Below, piece after piece: positions 1 through 8,222 of a stretch of 64,000 nt of DNA. Every line of letters starts with the position of its first letter. Position 1 is the stretch's first letter. Below the pieces are notes generated by a model that worked only from the letters and a program-made list of their open reading frames with translations, made no database searches and was not told where the DNA came from. The stretch spans positions 5,016,001-5,080,000 of the forward strand of contig NZ_CM125436.1 in assembly GCF_052072235.1 (NCBI RefSeq), written 5' to 3'. The DNA comes from Brevibacillus_D fluminis_A. GTDB taxonomy: Bacteria; Bacillota; Bacilli; Brevibacillales; Brevibacillaceae. Both the position numbers and the translations under genes were made by a program.

Positions 1-1350
1 GACCTCTCCCGCCGCTTTTTCGTAAAACGACGTTTTGCCGCTGGCGAGCAGCTCTTCCACCAACGGCGGAATGGTTTCGCCTTCCTCGCGCATCCGGGCC
101 ACCGACTTCTCCACCCCGATGGCATCCCATGTTTCAAACGGGCCCAGCTCCCAACCGAAGCCCCACTTGATCGCACGGTCGACGGAGACGATATCATCCG
201 CAATTTCAGGCACGCGAGCCGCAGCGTAGAGCAGCACTTTTTTGAACGAATTCCACAAAAACTCGCTGCCGGGATCTTTTCCGTACACGAGCGTTTTCAG
301 TTTTTCCGGAAGCCCTTTTGCGGTTTTGGCAGCGTCCAATGACGGGAACGACACCTTTTCGCGCGGGCGATATTCTAGTGTATTGGTATCAAGCGTCAAG
401 ATTTCCTTGCCTTGCGCGGTTTTCACCTGTTTATAAAAGCCTTGTCCCGTCTTTTGTCCCAGCCAGCGGTTTGCCACCAGCTGTTGCAGGAATGCCGGCA
501 GCTCGAACATCTTCTGATCCTCGGGCTCCTTGCTGTTTTGGCGGACATTGGTGGCCACATGTGCGTATGTGTCCAGGCCGACCACATCAAACGTGCGGAA
601 CGTCGCGCTTTTCGGGCGGCCGATCACCGGGCCTGTCAGCGCATCCACTTCATCCACCGTAAGCCCGAGCCGGAGCATTTCATGCAGCGTGACCTGCATG
701 CCGTATGTACCAATCCGGTTGGCGATGAAGTTGACCGTATCCTTGCACAGCACCGTGCCTTTGCCCAGCACGTTTTCCCCGAATTGCATCATGAAGGAAA
801 CAATCTCGGGCGATGTCGCATCGCTTGGGATAATCTCCAGAAGCTTCAGATAACGTGGGGGATTAAAAAAGTGCGTCCCGAGAAAATGCGCGGCGAACTC
901 CGCGGAACGCCCCTTCACCATCGCATTGACGGAGATCCCGGACGTATTGGAGGAAACGATGGAACCTGGCTTGCGATGCGCCTCGACTAAGGCAAAAACA
1001 TGCTTCTTCACATCAAGCTTTTCAACCACAACCTCAATGATCCAGTCTGCATCTCCCAAATACGATAGATGGTCTTCCAGATTGCCCACCGTGATCAGCT
1101 GCAAGTTTTCCTTAACCGCAAGCGGGGCCGGCTTCTCCTTCAGCAGCCGCTCCTTGCCCGTCTGGGCGATGCGATTGCGTACGGCGGGACTCTCCAGCGT
1201 CAAGCCATTTTTGGTTTCGTCCGGAGTCAGCTCTGTCGGCACGATGTCCAGCAGATACGTTGGAATCCCCACGTTTGCCAGATGCGCGGCAATGCCTGCA
1301 CCCATCACGCCGGAGCCGATTACGGCAGCTTTGCGAATTTTGCGTTCCAT
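1..1350 (-). CDS. fadN: 3-hydroxyacyl-CoA dehydrogenase, FadN type (3' part cut by window edge)
   Basis: Fatty-acid beta-oxidation enzyme that oxidises L-3-hydroxyacyl-CoA with NAD; FadN proteins of about 790 residues also carry an enoyl-CoA hydratase part, which here lies beyond the window. The visible 450 codons begin MERKIRKAAVIGSGVMGAGI, a Rossmann NAD-binding motif (GSGVMGAGIA), followed by the conserved SNTSGI and THFFNPPRYLKLLE segments typical of the family. The frame is open to base 1. The ATG at 1350 is preceded by AGGGAGGG. A FadR-type operator lies 28-45 bp upstream, fitting the fad regulon. The adjoining genes (fadA, fadE in Bacillus) would be outside the window. Confidence 0.9.
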   Translation of the reverse strand, partial: MERKIRKAAVIGSGVMGAGIAAHLANVGIPTYLLDIVPTELTPDETKNGLTLESPAVRNRIAQTGKERLLKEKPAPLAVKENLQLITVGNLEDHLSYLGDADWIIEVVVEKLDVKKHVFALVEAHRKPGSIVSSNTSGISVNAMVKGRSAEFAAHFLGTHFFNPPRYLKLLEIIPSDATSPEIVSFMMQFGENVLGKGTVLCKDTVNFIANRIGTYGMQVTLHEMLRLGLTVDEVDALTGPVIGRPKSATFRTFDVVGLDTYAHVATNVRQNSKEPEDQKMFELPAFLQQLVANRWLGQKTGQGFYKQVKTAQGKEILTLDTNTLEYRPREKVSFPSLDAAKTAKGLPEKLKTLVYGKDPGSEFLWNSFKKVLLYAAARVPEIADDIVSVDRAIKWGFGWELGPFETWDAIGVEKSVARMREEGETIPPLVEELLASGKTSFYEKAAGEV

Positions 1351-1377
1351 CGAGTAATACCCTCCCTTTTCGCCTCA

Positions 1378-1395
1378 TGAATGAATGGTCATTCA
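1378..1395 (-). promoter_or_regulatory. FadR operator upstream of fadN
   Basis: TGAATGAATGGTCATTCA has perfect 7-bp arms (TGAATGA/TCATTCA) around a 4-bp spacer and differs at one base from the Bacillus FadR consensus TGAATGANTANTCATTCA. It sits between a possible -10 (AATAAT on the minus strand) and the fadN ribosome binding site, so bound FadR would block transcription until long-chain acyl-CoA releases it. Known: FadR represses fad genes in Bacillus. Inferred: the same holds here. Confidence 0.85.
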
Positions 1396-1404
1396 TTATT
1401 TTTG

Positions 1405-1478
1405 GGTAAAAAAACATTCCACTCACTATCCAAGAGATCATTCAAAAAGATTCTTTTGCGGAAATTCGTGGAATGTTT
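1405..1478 (-). terminator. Long-loop terminator-like inverted repeat
   Basis: AAACATTCCAC (1412-1422) and GTGGAATGTTT (1468-1478) form a perfect 11-bp inverted repeat with a 45-bp loop. On the minus strand the second arm runs into seven T residues. It could end the transcript of the small gene at 1553-1966 before fadN. The large loop makes this less typical than a normal intrinsic terminator; a protein-binding role is the alternative. Confidence 0.45.
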
Positions 1479-1493
1479 GATTTTTTCCCGTTG

Positions 1494-1522
1494 GGTTTAC
1501 CTTTACAAAAATATTGTAAACC
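1494..1522. repeat. AT-rich inverted repeat
   Basis: GGTTTAC (1494-1500) pairs with GTAAACC (1516-1522); inside it TTTACAA/TTGTAAA (1502-1508, 1514-1520) also pair with a 5-base spacer. It lies 31 bp beyond the stop codon of the minus-strand gene at 1553. It lacks a T-run on the minus strand, so it may be an operator rather than a terminator. Function not known. Confidence 0.4.
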
Positions 1523-1552
1523 AAAACAGATACTGCTGCAATCGTCTTTTCC

Positions 1553-1966
1553 TTACTGCTGCGGCACAAAGCTGCCATCGCGAAGCATCGTCAGCTCGCC
1601 CATGAAAAAGGCCGTATCATCGGATTCTTCCAGCTTGCCGCTCTCCTCAAGCGCTTCCAGTCGGCGCAAGAGCACGTTTGCGAAGTCCTGGATTGGCAGC
1701 GGATGCGCTTCCAGATCGTTCTCGTCCTTCACCTCTACGGACATCAGGCCTTCAATATAGGTAATGATATGGAATCCGCCGATTTCCCCAAGAAATTCCG
1801 GCTTGTTGTACTTCGATTTTTGCAGCTTTTCCAGCATGCTTACGATATCGTTGCCGACCACGCTTGGAAACGTCACTTGGTAGAAATGGCGCTTTCCTTC
1901 TTCCGTCTTGATGATCAGCATATCGTGTGAGTCCAATTTCTTGGCCTTTTTGCCCAATCCGAACAT
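1553..1966 (-). CDS. Conserved-looking hypothetical protein, 137 aa
   Basis: Soluble protein beginning MFGLGKKAKKLDSHDMLIIK, with no signal peptide or membrane segment and a mildly acidic C-terminal half. I do not recognise a domain. The frame can be extended to a GTG at 1975, but that GTG is part of the ribosome binding site (AGAGGTGG); the ATG at 1966 has correct spacing and is chosen. It is divergent from the lipoprotein gene at 2129 and lies upstream of fadN on the same strand, separated by inverted repeats, so it is probably its own transcript. Codon use resembles its neighbours. Confidence 0.75.
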   Translation of the reverse strand: MFGLGKKAKKLDSHDMLIIKTEEGKRHFYQVTFPSVVGNDIVSMLEKLQKSKYNKPEFLGEIGGFHIITYIEGLMSVEVKDENDLEAHPLPIQDFANVLLRRLEALEESGKLEESDDTAFFMGELTMLRDGSFVPQQ

Positions 1967-2128
1967 GATTTCCACCTCTACTAAGGATTCTCATTCTTTC
2001 CTATTCCATGATAGAGGACATTTTATCAACAAACAAGTCTATATGAGAGGAAATGATTAACTCGGTTAGTTTGGGCCGCTCTTTCACACCATAGGAAATA
2101 CTACCATTCGGTGTGAGGAGGTCTGTTG

Positions 2129-2746
2129 ATGAAACGGGTCATTGCGCTGCTCTCATTCCTTCTGCTCGTGGGATGCACGGGTGAACACGGAGAAATCAAG
2201 CTAAAAAGCATCACGAATCCGAAAAACCTGCATGAGAAAAAGAAAAAGGAAAAAGTATCCGCCATCGATAATCCGACGTATCACAAGCAAGATATGCTGC
2301 TGTTTTTGAATCGTGCGGAACGGGTCGTGGAGGACTTGCATTTCGCTGCCGCCTCCATGCCTGACGCCAAGACGGTCAAGGAGGATGGCGTCACCTATCG
2401 GCAGATGCCCAAGCATTTGGAAACGAAGGAAGCCATCATCAAACATATTTCCCGCTATTGGTCCAAACCGCTCGCCGAAAAAATATACAATCATCTGCAC
2501 ACGACCGTGGTGAAGGACAAGGTTTACATCGCCATCCCCTACCCTGACTTCCCCATGGTCATCTCCGGCAAAAACACGACGATCAAAAACGAAGGCAAGG
2601 ACGTTGTCGCAGTCGTTACCGATGCGACGCTTCCGCAATTTGCAAGCGATCGGACCGTCACGTACCGGCTCGTAAAAGATAAAAAAACGCACAAATACGA
2701 GATCAGCAAACGGTCGGGCGCGTACAAAAAAGAAATTTTTGAATGA
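2129..2746 (+). CDS. Putative lipoprotein, possibly IseA-like
   Basis: Starts MKRVIALLSFLLLVGCTG, a signal peptide with lipobox LVGC, so the mature protein should be lipid-anchored to the outer face of the membrane at the first Cys. The 205-residue chain is rich in Lys in the region after the anchor (EKKKKEKV). The rest resembles, by eye, the IseA (YoeB) family of DL-endopeptidase inhibitors (segment TKEAIIKHISRYWSKPLAEK followed by beta-rich sequence), but this is a weak match and B. subtilis IseA is secreted rather than lipidated. GAGGAGGT at 2115-2122 favours ATG 2129 over the TTG at 2126. A 7-bp inverted repeat (2084-2090, 2110-2116) touches the ribosome binding site. Confidence 0.7.
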   Translation: MKRVIALLSFLLLVGCTGEHGEIKLKSITNPKNLHEKKKKEKVSAIDNPTYHKQDMLLFLNRAERVVEDLHFAAASMPDAKTVKEDGVTYRQMPKHLETKEAIIKHISRYWSKPLAEKIYNHLHTTVVKDKVYIAIPYPDFPMVISGKNTTIKNEGKDVVAVVTDATLPQFASDRTVTYRLVKDKKTHKYEISKRSGAYKKEIFE

Positions 2747-2764
2747 TAAATGTTTCATGATCCC

Positions 2765-2794
2765 TTGACATAAAGATGCATCCTTCGGCATAAT
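2765..2794 (+). promoter_or_regulatory. Sigma-A promoter of the proline operon
   Basis: TTGACA (2765-2770) and CATAAT (2789-2794) are 18 bp apart, placing the transcript start near 2800, immediately before the T-box leader. Confidence 0.75.
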
Positions 2795-2799
2795 TACTA

Positions 2800-3085
2800 A
2801 CTAAATAAACGGAACGCGTTGAAGGGAAATAGTAGAACCGTCCTTCTGGTCCAGAAAGTGAAATCCGTCGGCTGTGAGATTTCGCCCACGAACCGGTTTG
2901 AACCCATCCCTGAGGGCTAGGGATAACCTAGACAGGATTCTTTCCCCTGTTACCAAGGAAAGCGCTCTTGCTTGCATCGGAGCGAAAAGCTGGATGGCTG
3001 CTTATTTGGCATGCCGTCAAGTAAGGTGGTACCGCGAAAGTCAAACCCTTTCGTCCTTATACATGAGGACGGAAGGGTTTTTTTA
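2800..3085 (+). promoter_or_regulatory. T-box leader (proline, CCC specifier) with terminator
   Basis: A tRNA-sensing leader upstream of proB. The T-box core AAGGTGGTACCGCG is at 3023-3036. The intrinsic terminator (AAACCCTTTCGTCC... with complementary GGACGGAAGGGTTT and a T-run) spans about 3043-3085. In Stem I, AGGGA (2823-2827) pairs with TCCCT (2907-2911) and AACCG (2836-2840) with CGGTT (2894-2898); the internal loop between them carries AATAGTAG on one side and TGAACCCA on the other, which puts CCC (Pro) at 2903-2905 in the specifier position followed by A. Uncharged tRNA-Pro should therefore stabilise the antiterminator and switch on proB-proA-proC. Confidence 0.93.
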
Positions 3086-3121
3086 TTTTGATCTGCGCGG
3101 TGAAATATGGAGGTATGTGTC

Positions 3122-4249
3122 ATGAAGAAGGCAAAGCAGCGTATCGTCGTTAAAGTAGGCAGCAGTTCATTGGCAGCAGCACAAGGCGGCTGCGATCCGG
3201 CCAAAATGTCCCGGCTTGTAGCCGCCATTTCCCTCCTGCGCAAGCAAGGGCACGAGATCGTTCTCGTCTCCTCGGGCGCGGTGGCGAGCGGCTACCGGAT
3301 GCTCGGCTATCAGCAGCGACCGCGAACGCTCGTTGCCAAACAGGCAGCGGCCGCGATCGGCCAAAGCATGCTGATGCAAAAATACACCGACCTGTTTGCA
3401 GAGCACGACTGCACCATCGCGCAGATTTTGCTGACGCGCGGCGACTTTTCCGATCGCGAGCGGTATCAGCACGCATTCGAAACGCTCTCGCTCTTGCTCA
3501 GCAAAAAAGTCGTCCCGATCATCAACGAAAACGATACGGTGTCTGTGGCAGAGTTGACCTTTGGCGATAACGACATGCTGGGCGCATTGGTCGCCGGTTT
3601 GGTCCACGCCGACTTGTATATCATCCTGACCGATACGAACGGGCTGTACGACAAAGACCCGCGCAAGCACGAGGATGCAAGCCGCATCCCGTATCTCGAG
3701 AGCATCACGCCGGATATTGAGGCGCTCGCCGGAGACGCTGGCAGCCTTGGCACCGGCGGCATGCGCTCCAAGCTGATCGCCGCCAAGACGGCGCAAAGCC
3801 TGGGCTTGCCGAGCTTTATCGGGTGCATGACCGATGAAACCGATCTGCTCTCGATCGTCGCTGGCGAAGGAAACGGCACGTATGTCGGCTATCTTGAGGA
3901 CATGGAGTCTTTGCCGTCCCTGCCGACCCGCAAGCAATGGATCGCCCTCCACTCCCCGACCAGCGGCCAAATTTACGTCGATTCCGGAGCGGCAGACGCG
4001 ATTTTGCAAAACCAGCGCAGCTTGCTCATTGCCGGCATCAAAAACGTGACGGGCGACTTTTTGCAGGGTGATGTCGTGGAAGTCTTTACGGAGGACGAAA
4101 CGCTCATCGGCCGTGGCATCAGCCGCTTTGACGCAAGTGCGCTGCGCTCGGTGCTTTCGCCGGAAGGCACGCTGCGGCGCAACGGTACTGTCATCCATCG
4201 GGATCAATGGGCATGTGCCCAAACCATCACGGCAACAAAGCGGTCATGA
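3122..4249 (+). CDS. proB: Glutamate 5-kinase
   Basis: First step of proline synthesis: ATP-dependent phosphorylation of glutamate to gamma-glutamyl phosphate, in the cytosol. The 375-residue product has the amino-acid-kinase fold from about residue 5 (RIVVKVGSSSL, then LVSSGAVASGY and the INENDTV and DTNGLYDKDP segments) and a C-terminal PUA domain from about residue 280. GGAGGT at 3109-3114 sets the start at ATG 3122; an upstream ATG at 3107 overlaps that site. First gene of proB-proA-proC; a 50-bp gap precedes proA. Control is by the T-box leader, and family members are also feedback-inhibited by proline. Confidence 0.96.
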   Translation: MKKAKQRIVVKVGSSSLAAAQGGCDPAKMSRLVAAISLLRKQGHEIVLVSSGAVASGYRMLGYQQRPRTLVAKQAAAAIGQSMLMQKYTDLFAEHDCTIAQILLTRGDFSDRERYQHAFETLSLLLSKKVVPIINENDTVSVAELTFGDNDMLGALVAGLVHADLYIILTDTNGLYDKDPRKHEDASRIPYLESITPDIEALAGDAGSLGTGGMRSKLIAAKTAQSLGLPSFIGCMTDETDLLSIVAGEGNGTYVGYLEDMESLPSLPTRKQWIALHSPTSGQIYVDSGAADAILQNQRSLLIAGIKNVTGDFLQGDVVEVFTEDETLIGRGISRFDASALRSVLSPEGTLRRNGTVIHRDQWACAQTITATKRS

Positions 4250-4299
4250 CCGTTTTTCCATACTAGACAAAAAAAGAGCATTGAAGGGAGAAGAGAGAA

Positions 4300-5568
4300 A
4301 TGAGTGAGATTCGAAACCAGGTAGAGAAACAGGCGCGCTTGGCCAAACAGGCTTCAAGACGGCTCGCCCAGCTGTCCCGTGAGGAAAAGGACGCTGCGCT
4401 GCTCGCGATCGCCCGCAAGCTTGATGAAGATCGCCAAACGATTCTTGCAGCAAACGCGGAGGATGTAGAGCAGGCGCGGGCTGCCGGTCAGCTGGACAGC
4501 TACCTTGATCGTCTGCGGCTCGATGACAAACGGATCGACGGGCTGATCGCCAGCCTGGAGGAAATGGTTGCCCTGACCGATCCGGTCGGCGAGACAATCG
4601 ATGCCTGGACGCGACCAAACGGCATCGAGATCGAGCAAGTGCGCGTACCGCTCGGCGTGATCGGCATGGTCTATGAAGCTCGCCCGAACGTTACCGTAGA
4701 CTCGGCCGCAATCGCGCTGAAAACCGGCAACGCCATCGTGCTGCGGGGCAGCCGCACCGCTCTCGCTTCCAATCAGGCGCTTGTCGCAAGCATCCGCCAG
4801 GCTCTCGAATCGCTGCATCTCCCTGCTGATGCCGTTCAGTATTTGGCGATCACCGCCCACGAATCGGTAGATGCGCTCTGCACGTTGAACGGTTTGATCG
4901 ATGTGATCATTCCGCGCGGAGGCGCCGAGCTGATCAAGCGCGTCATCCGGACTTCCACCGTTGCGGTTTTGGAAACAGGCGTCGGCAACTGCCATATTTT
5001 TGTGGACGAAAGCGCAGCCTATCCAATGGCGGAAACGATCGCCATCAATGCAAAAACGAGCCGCCCTGCTGTCTGCAATTCCGCAGAGACGCTGCTGCTC
5101 CATGAAAACTGGCCGCACGCGCACCAGCAATCGCTGCTCAAGGCGCTTCATGAAGCTGGCGTCGAGCTTCGCGCATGTGAGCGGACCCGCAGCCTGCACC
5201 CGGAGCTGGCCTCCATCTTGAAAACAGCGGAGGAAGCCGATTTCGATGCAGAGTTCCTCGATCTGATCATCGCGGTCCGCACTGTCAAAGATTGCAGCGA
5301 AGCGATCGAACATATCGCCCTGCACGGTACGGCTCACTCTGAGGCCATCCTGACCGAAAACCAGGCCAATGCAGCCCGCTTCCTCCGCGAAGTCGACGCT
5401 GCTGCTGTTTACCATAACGCTTCTACCCGCTTTACCGATGGCGGAGAATTCGGATTTGGCGCCGAAATCGGCATCAGCACGCAAAAGCTGCATGCAAGAG
5501 GTCCGATGGGTCTGACGGCGCTGACCACATCCAAATATGTCATTCGCGGAAACGGACAAATCCGCTAA
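4300..5568 (+). CDS. proA: Gamma-glutamyl phosphate reductase (glutamate-5-semialdehyde dehydrogenase)
   Basis: Second step of proline synthesis: NADPH-dependent reduction of gamma-glutamyl phosphate to glutamate-5-semialdehyde, which cyclises to pyrroline-5-carboxylate. The 422 residues are full length for the family. Visible are the MVYEARPNVTVDSAA segment, the GNAIVLRGSR loop, the VIPRGGAELI segment and the catalytic-cysteine region TSRPAVCNSAETLL, in which the Cys is present. The start ATG follows GGGAGAAGAG. It lies between proB and proC, with a 24-bp gap to proC. Confidence 0.96.
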   Translation: MSEIRNQVEKQARLAKQASRRLAQLSREEKDAALLAIARKLDEDRQTILAANAEDVEQARAAGQLDSYLDRLRLDDKRIDGLIASLEEMVALTDPVGETIDAWTRPNGIEIEQVRVPLGVIGMVYEARPNVTVDSAAIALKTGNAIVLRGSRTALASNQALVASIRQALESLHLPADAVQYLAITAHESVDALCTLNGLIDVIIPRGGAELIKRVIRTSTVAVLETGVGNCHIFVDESAAYPMAETIAINAKTSRPAVCNSAETLLLHENWPHAHQQSLLKALHEAGVELRACERTRSLHPELASILKTAEEADFDAEFLDLIIAVRTVKDCSEAIEHIALHGTAHSEAILTENQANAARFLREVDAAAVYHNASTRFTDGGEFGFGAEIGISTQKLHARGPMGLTALTTSKYVIRGNGQIR

Positions 5569-5592
5569 CCCGCGCCCAAAGGAGGGATTACC

Positions 5593-6453
5593 ATGGAATC
5601 GAAAAACACAATGCTTTCGCTTGCCCAAGCGTTCCATACGAAAACAATCAGCTTTCTCGGGGCAGGCTCGGTCGTCGAGGCAATCATCGGCGGCGTACTG
5701 CGCAACGAACTCGTCCCAGCTTCGCAAATCTACATCACCAATCGCAGCGATCAAGAACGGCTGCAATCGCTTTCGGATACGTTCGGCGTTCAGATCGAGC
5801 GCGACAAAAAGGCGCTGATCGAAAAAGCGGACATCCTCGTTTTGGCGATCAAACCGAAAGACGTGGCCGAAGCGTGCCAAAGTCTGCGCGGCCTGGTGCG
5901 CAAAGACCAATTGGTCATCTCGGTCATCGCCGGCGTGTCCACCGACTTTTTGCGCGAATGGCTCGGCGTCGAATGCGCGATTATTCGCACCATGCCGAAC
6001 ACTTCCTCCGCCATCGGACTCTCGACCACAGGCATGTCCCGCGGCCGTTTCGCAGATGAAGAGGACCTCGCGACTGCAAAGCACCTGTTCGAAGCGATCG
6101 GAACCGTTTATGCCCTGCCAGAAGAAGAACTCGACATCATCACCGGCTTGTCGGGCAGCGGCCCAGCCTATATTTATTACATGATTGAGGCAATGGAAAA
6201 GGCAGGCGTGGAAGCGGGCCTGAAACCGGAAATCGCCCGCCGTCTGACCGTGGAAACCGTCCTCGGTGCGGCCCAAATGCTTCTTACCACCAATGCGGAG
6301 CCTGCCCTGCTGCGCAAAAAGATCACCAGCCCGAACGGAACAACCCAAGCCGGCCTCGAGGTACTGGATTCGTTTTCGTTCCAGGAAGCCGTCGTTTCCG
6401 CCGTGCTTCGGGCAACCGAACGATCACGGGAGCTTGGCGCGCAATTCAACTAA
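5593..6453 (+). CDS. proC: Pyrroline-5-carboxylate reductase
   Basis: Last step of proline synthesis, reducing pyrroline-5-carboxylate with NAD(P)H. The 286-residue protein has an N-terminal Rossmann motif (FLGAGSVVEAI), the segment RTMPNTSSAIG, and the C-terminal dimerisation helices with GLSGSGPAYIYYMIEAM and the signature TSPNGTTQAGLEVL (TSPGGTT in most members). A strong AGGAGG site precedes ATG 5593. It completes the pathway in one operon with proB and proA, so the T-box leader probably controls all three genes; there is no terminator between them. Confidence 0.95.
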   Translation: MESKNTMLSLAQAFHTKTISFLGAGSVVEAIIGGVLRNELVPASQIYITNRSDQERLQSLSDTFGVQIERDKKALIEKADILVLAIKPKDVAEACQSLRGLVRKDQLVISVIAGVSTDFLREWLGVECAIIRTMPNTSSAIGLSTTGMSRGRFADEEDLATAKHLFEAIGTVYALPEEELDIITGLSGSGPAYIYYMIEAMEKAGVEAGLKPEIARRLTVETVLGAAQMLLTTNAEPALLRKKITSPNGTTQAGLEVLDSFSFQEAVVSAVLRATERSRELGAQFN

Positions 6454-6504
6454 ACCTGTAGTATACTTGGGCTAGTCAATTTTTATGCGAGGAGGGTGCA
6501 AGCC

Positions 6505-7314
6505 ATGAAGCTGTATGCATTGTACGGAACAAGCGGCACCGGCAAAAGTACGATCGCCCTCCGGCTGGCCCATCAGTTGAATGTCGATGCCATCATCGAT
6601 GACGGCATCTTGATCAGCCAAGGCCGCAAAGTGGCAGGCGTCTCCGCCAAGTATGAGAAAACAAAAATCCAGGCCGTCAAGCGCGCGATTTTTTACTACC
6701 AGGAGCATGCGGCCGAGGTCAGAAAAGCGCTGCAGGACCATGCGTATGAGACGCTGCTCATACTCGGCACCTCACAGCGGATGATCCACCGGATTACCCG
6801 CGCCTTGCAGCTGACCGACCCGATCGAGTTCATTCCGATTGAAGATTTGAAAACGCCAGCCGAAATGGATGCGGCCCGCTATATGCGGGAGACGCAAGGC
6901 AGACATGTCATCCCGGTGCCCCGGGTCGAGATCGAGAAAGATTTTTTCCAAAAAATCATTTCCCATGCCCAGCAAATCCTCTCGCCGAAAAAAGAGGTGC
7001 TCGGCGAAACGACCGTGGTCCATCCGTCCTTCTCAGGCGGACGCATCCAGATTCACGAGCAGGTGCTGCGCAAAATCGTCCAGATTACGTGCCAACGCTT
7101 TGAACAAGTGAAACGCATTCATAAAACAACATACACGTTCCACGATCTACCCCGGCTCACCGTACAGCTGTCGCTTGGCGCAGCGCTGGGTGATGATCTG
7201 CTGTTGATCGTCGAGCAGTTGCAGCAAGCGCTGTACGACGAAACAAGCTATTGCCTCAATATCTCCCCTGCCAGCATCGATGTCCACATCGTTTCCCTGG
7301 AGTTGGCACCGTAG
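6505..7314 (+). CDS. P-loop nucleotide-binding protein with C-terminal Asp23-like domain
   Basis: A 269-residue protein. Residues 1 to about 150 form a P-loop NTPase/kinase-like domain with Walker A GTSGTGKST at about residues 8-16. Roughly residues 180-269 resemble the Asp23/Gls24 family (SGGRIQIHEQVLRKIVQITC, LSLGAALGDDLLLIVEQLQQ, NISPASIDVHIVSLEL), known from alkaline-shock and envelope-stress proteins. GAGGAGGG followed by ATG 6505 defines the start; a GTG at 6496 lies inside the ribosome binding site. The substrate is not deducible. It follows proC by 51 bp and may share its transcript or have its own weak promoter. Not a shadow of a longer gene; both domains are intact. Confidence 0.8.
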   Translation: MKLYALYGTSGTGKSTIALRLAHQLNVDAIIDDGILISQGRKVAGVSAKYEKTKIQAVKRAIFYYQEHAAEVRKALQDHAYETLLILGTSQRMIHRITRALQLTDPIEFIPIEDLKTPAEMDAARYMRETQGRHVIPVPRVEIEKDFFQKIISHAQQILSPKKEVLGETTVVHPSFSGGRIQIHEQVLRKIVQITCQRFEQVKRIHKTTYTFHDLPRLTVQLSLGAALGDDLLLIVEQLQQALYDETSYCLNISPASIDVHIVSLELAP

Positions 7315-7391
7315 CGGGAGCATAATATCTCCTCCTTTGCAGACCCTATTCCTTGTACGCCATCTATGCGTGTGAAGGAGGATGAATGATT

Positions 7392-7688
7392 ATGCCAGCA
7401 ACACTGATCCCCCCTGTGCAACAAGCAGCCAATGTGCCGATTCCCACACCGCCGCGCGTGATTACGGGCAAAGACCTTGCCTATTTGAAGGATGCTCTCT
7501 CCTGGGAGCTGATGGCTTTTAAAAAATTCGCGTTTTATGCGCAGCAAGTCAAAGACCCGCAAGTAAAGCAGCAGCTCGATAAAGCGGGGCAAATGCATCA
7601 GCGCCACTACCAAAAATTGCTCACCCATCTGCAAGTGGATAACAACAGCGCCATGGCCAAAATCCCAAAACCGCAGACGATGCAATAA
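7392..7688 (+). CDS. CotF-family spore coat protein, 98 aa
   Basis: Short protein with a Pro-rich N-terminus and a helical Coat_F-type domain (ITGKDLAYLKDALSWELMAF and following helix ending HQRHYQKLLTHL). Family members are assembled onto the endospore surface. AGGAGG at 7377-7382 fits ATG 7392 best; an ATG at 7386 is only 3 bp from it. It is followed after 12 bp by a second CotF-like gene and they should be co-transcribed up to the terminator at 8097. Confidence 0.85.
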   Translation: MPATLIPPVQQAANVPIPTPPRVITGKDLAYLKDALSWELMAFKKFAFYAQQVKDPQVKQQLDKAGQMHQRHYQKLLTHLQVDNNSAMAKIPKPQTMQ

Positions 7689-7700
7689 GGAGGGCGATGT

Positions 7701-8081
7701 ATGATGATCAATCAACTGCTCAATCCAAACGGACAGCAACAGCAGCAGCAAAACCAAAACATCATTCAAAATCCGAAACCGCCCGGTGAGCCGCAAGTAA
7801 AAGGACCGGAGATGAACGACCGCGACTTCATCAACGATGGCCTTTCCACATGCAAATACTTGATGGAAGGGCTCAACATCGCGGCATGGGAATCCAGCCA
7901 CCAGCAGCTGCACGCCGATTACCTCCAAATGCTGAACGAAACGCAGCAATGCGCTCGCGAGCTGTACAATACCATGTTCCAAAAAGGCTGGTACAAGCTG
8001 GAGGCTGTCGAACAGCAAAAGCTGCAGCAGGCCTATCAGCAATTCAACGGGTACTCGTCCCAATTCCCGTATCGCGGGTAG
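7701..8081 (+). CDS. CotF-family spore coat protein, 126 aa
   Basis: Second coat-type gene of the pair. It has a Gln/Asn-rich N-terminal tract (GQQQQQQNQN) and a four-helix-like body with the family pattern MNDRDFINDGLSTCKYLMEG, ELYNTMFQKGWYKLEAVEQQ. AAGGAGGG precedes ATG 7701. Expression in the mother cell during sporulation is expected from the family; I could not identify a convincing sigma-E or sigma-K promoter for the pair. Confidence 0.85.
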   Translation: MMINQLLNPNGQQQQQQNQNIIQNPKPPGEPQVKGPEMNDRDFINDGLSTCKYLMEGLNIAAWESSHQQLHADYLQMLNETQQCARELYNTMFQKGWYKLEAVEQQKLQQAYQQFNGYSSQFPYRG

Positions 8082-8096
8082 CCAACAAACCTATGT

Positions 8097-8127
8097 AAAA
8101 AGCCCCGAAGCCAAACGGGGCTTTTTT
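8097..8127 (+). terminator. Intrinsic terminator after coat genes
   Basis: AAAGCCCCGAAGCCAAACGGGGCTTTTTT forms a GC-rich hairpin followed by six T, 16 bp past the stop codon at 8081. Confidence 0.9.
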
Positions 8128-8222
8128 GCGCTTCGATCCCTCACGTATGGAATGAGAGAGCAACATTTCAAATATCCCCTCATGCTATAACTAACATAAA
8201 TCACAGACAAGGAGATGAGAGC

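Noticed and set aside
4354..6348. A 664-codon open frame antisense to proA and proC
   Set aside because: It lies opposite well-supported genes, has no ribosome binding site or motif, and arises from codon bias in GC-rich coding DNA.
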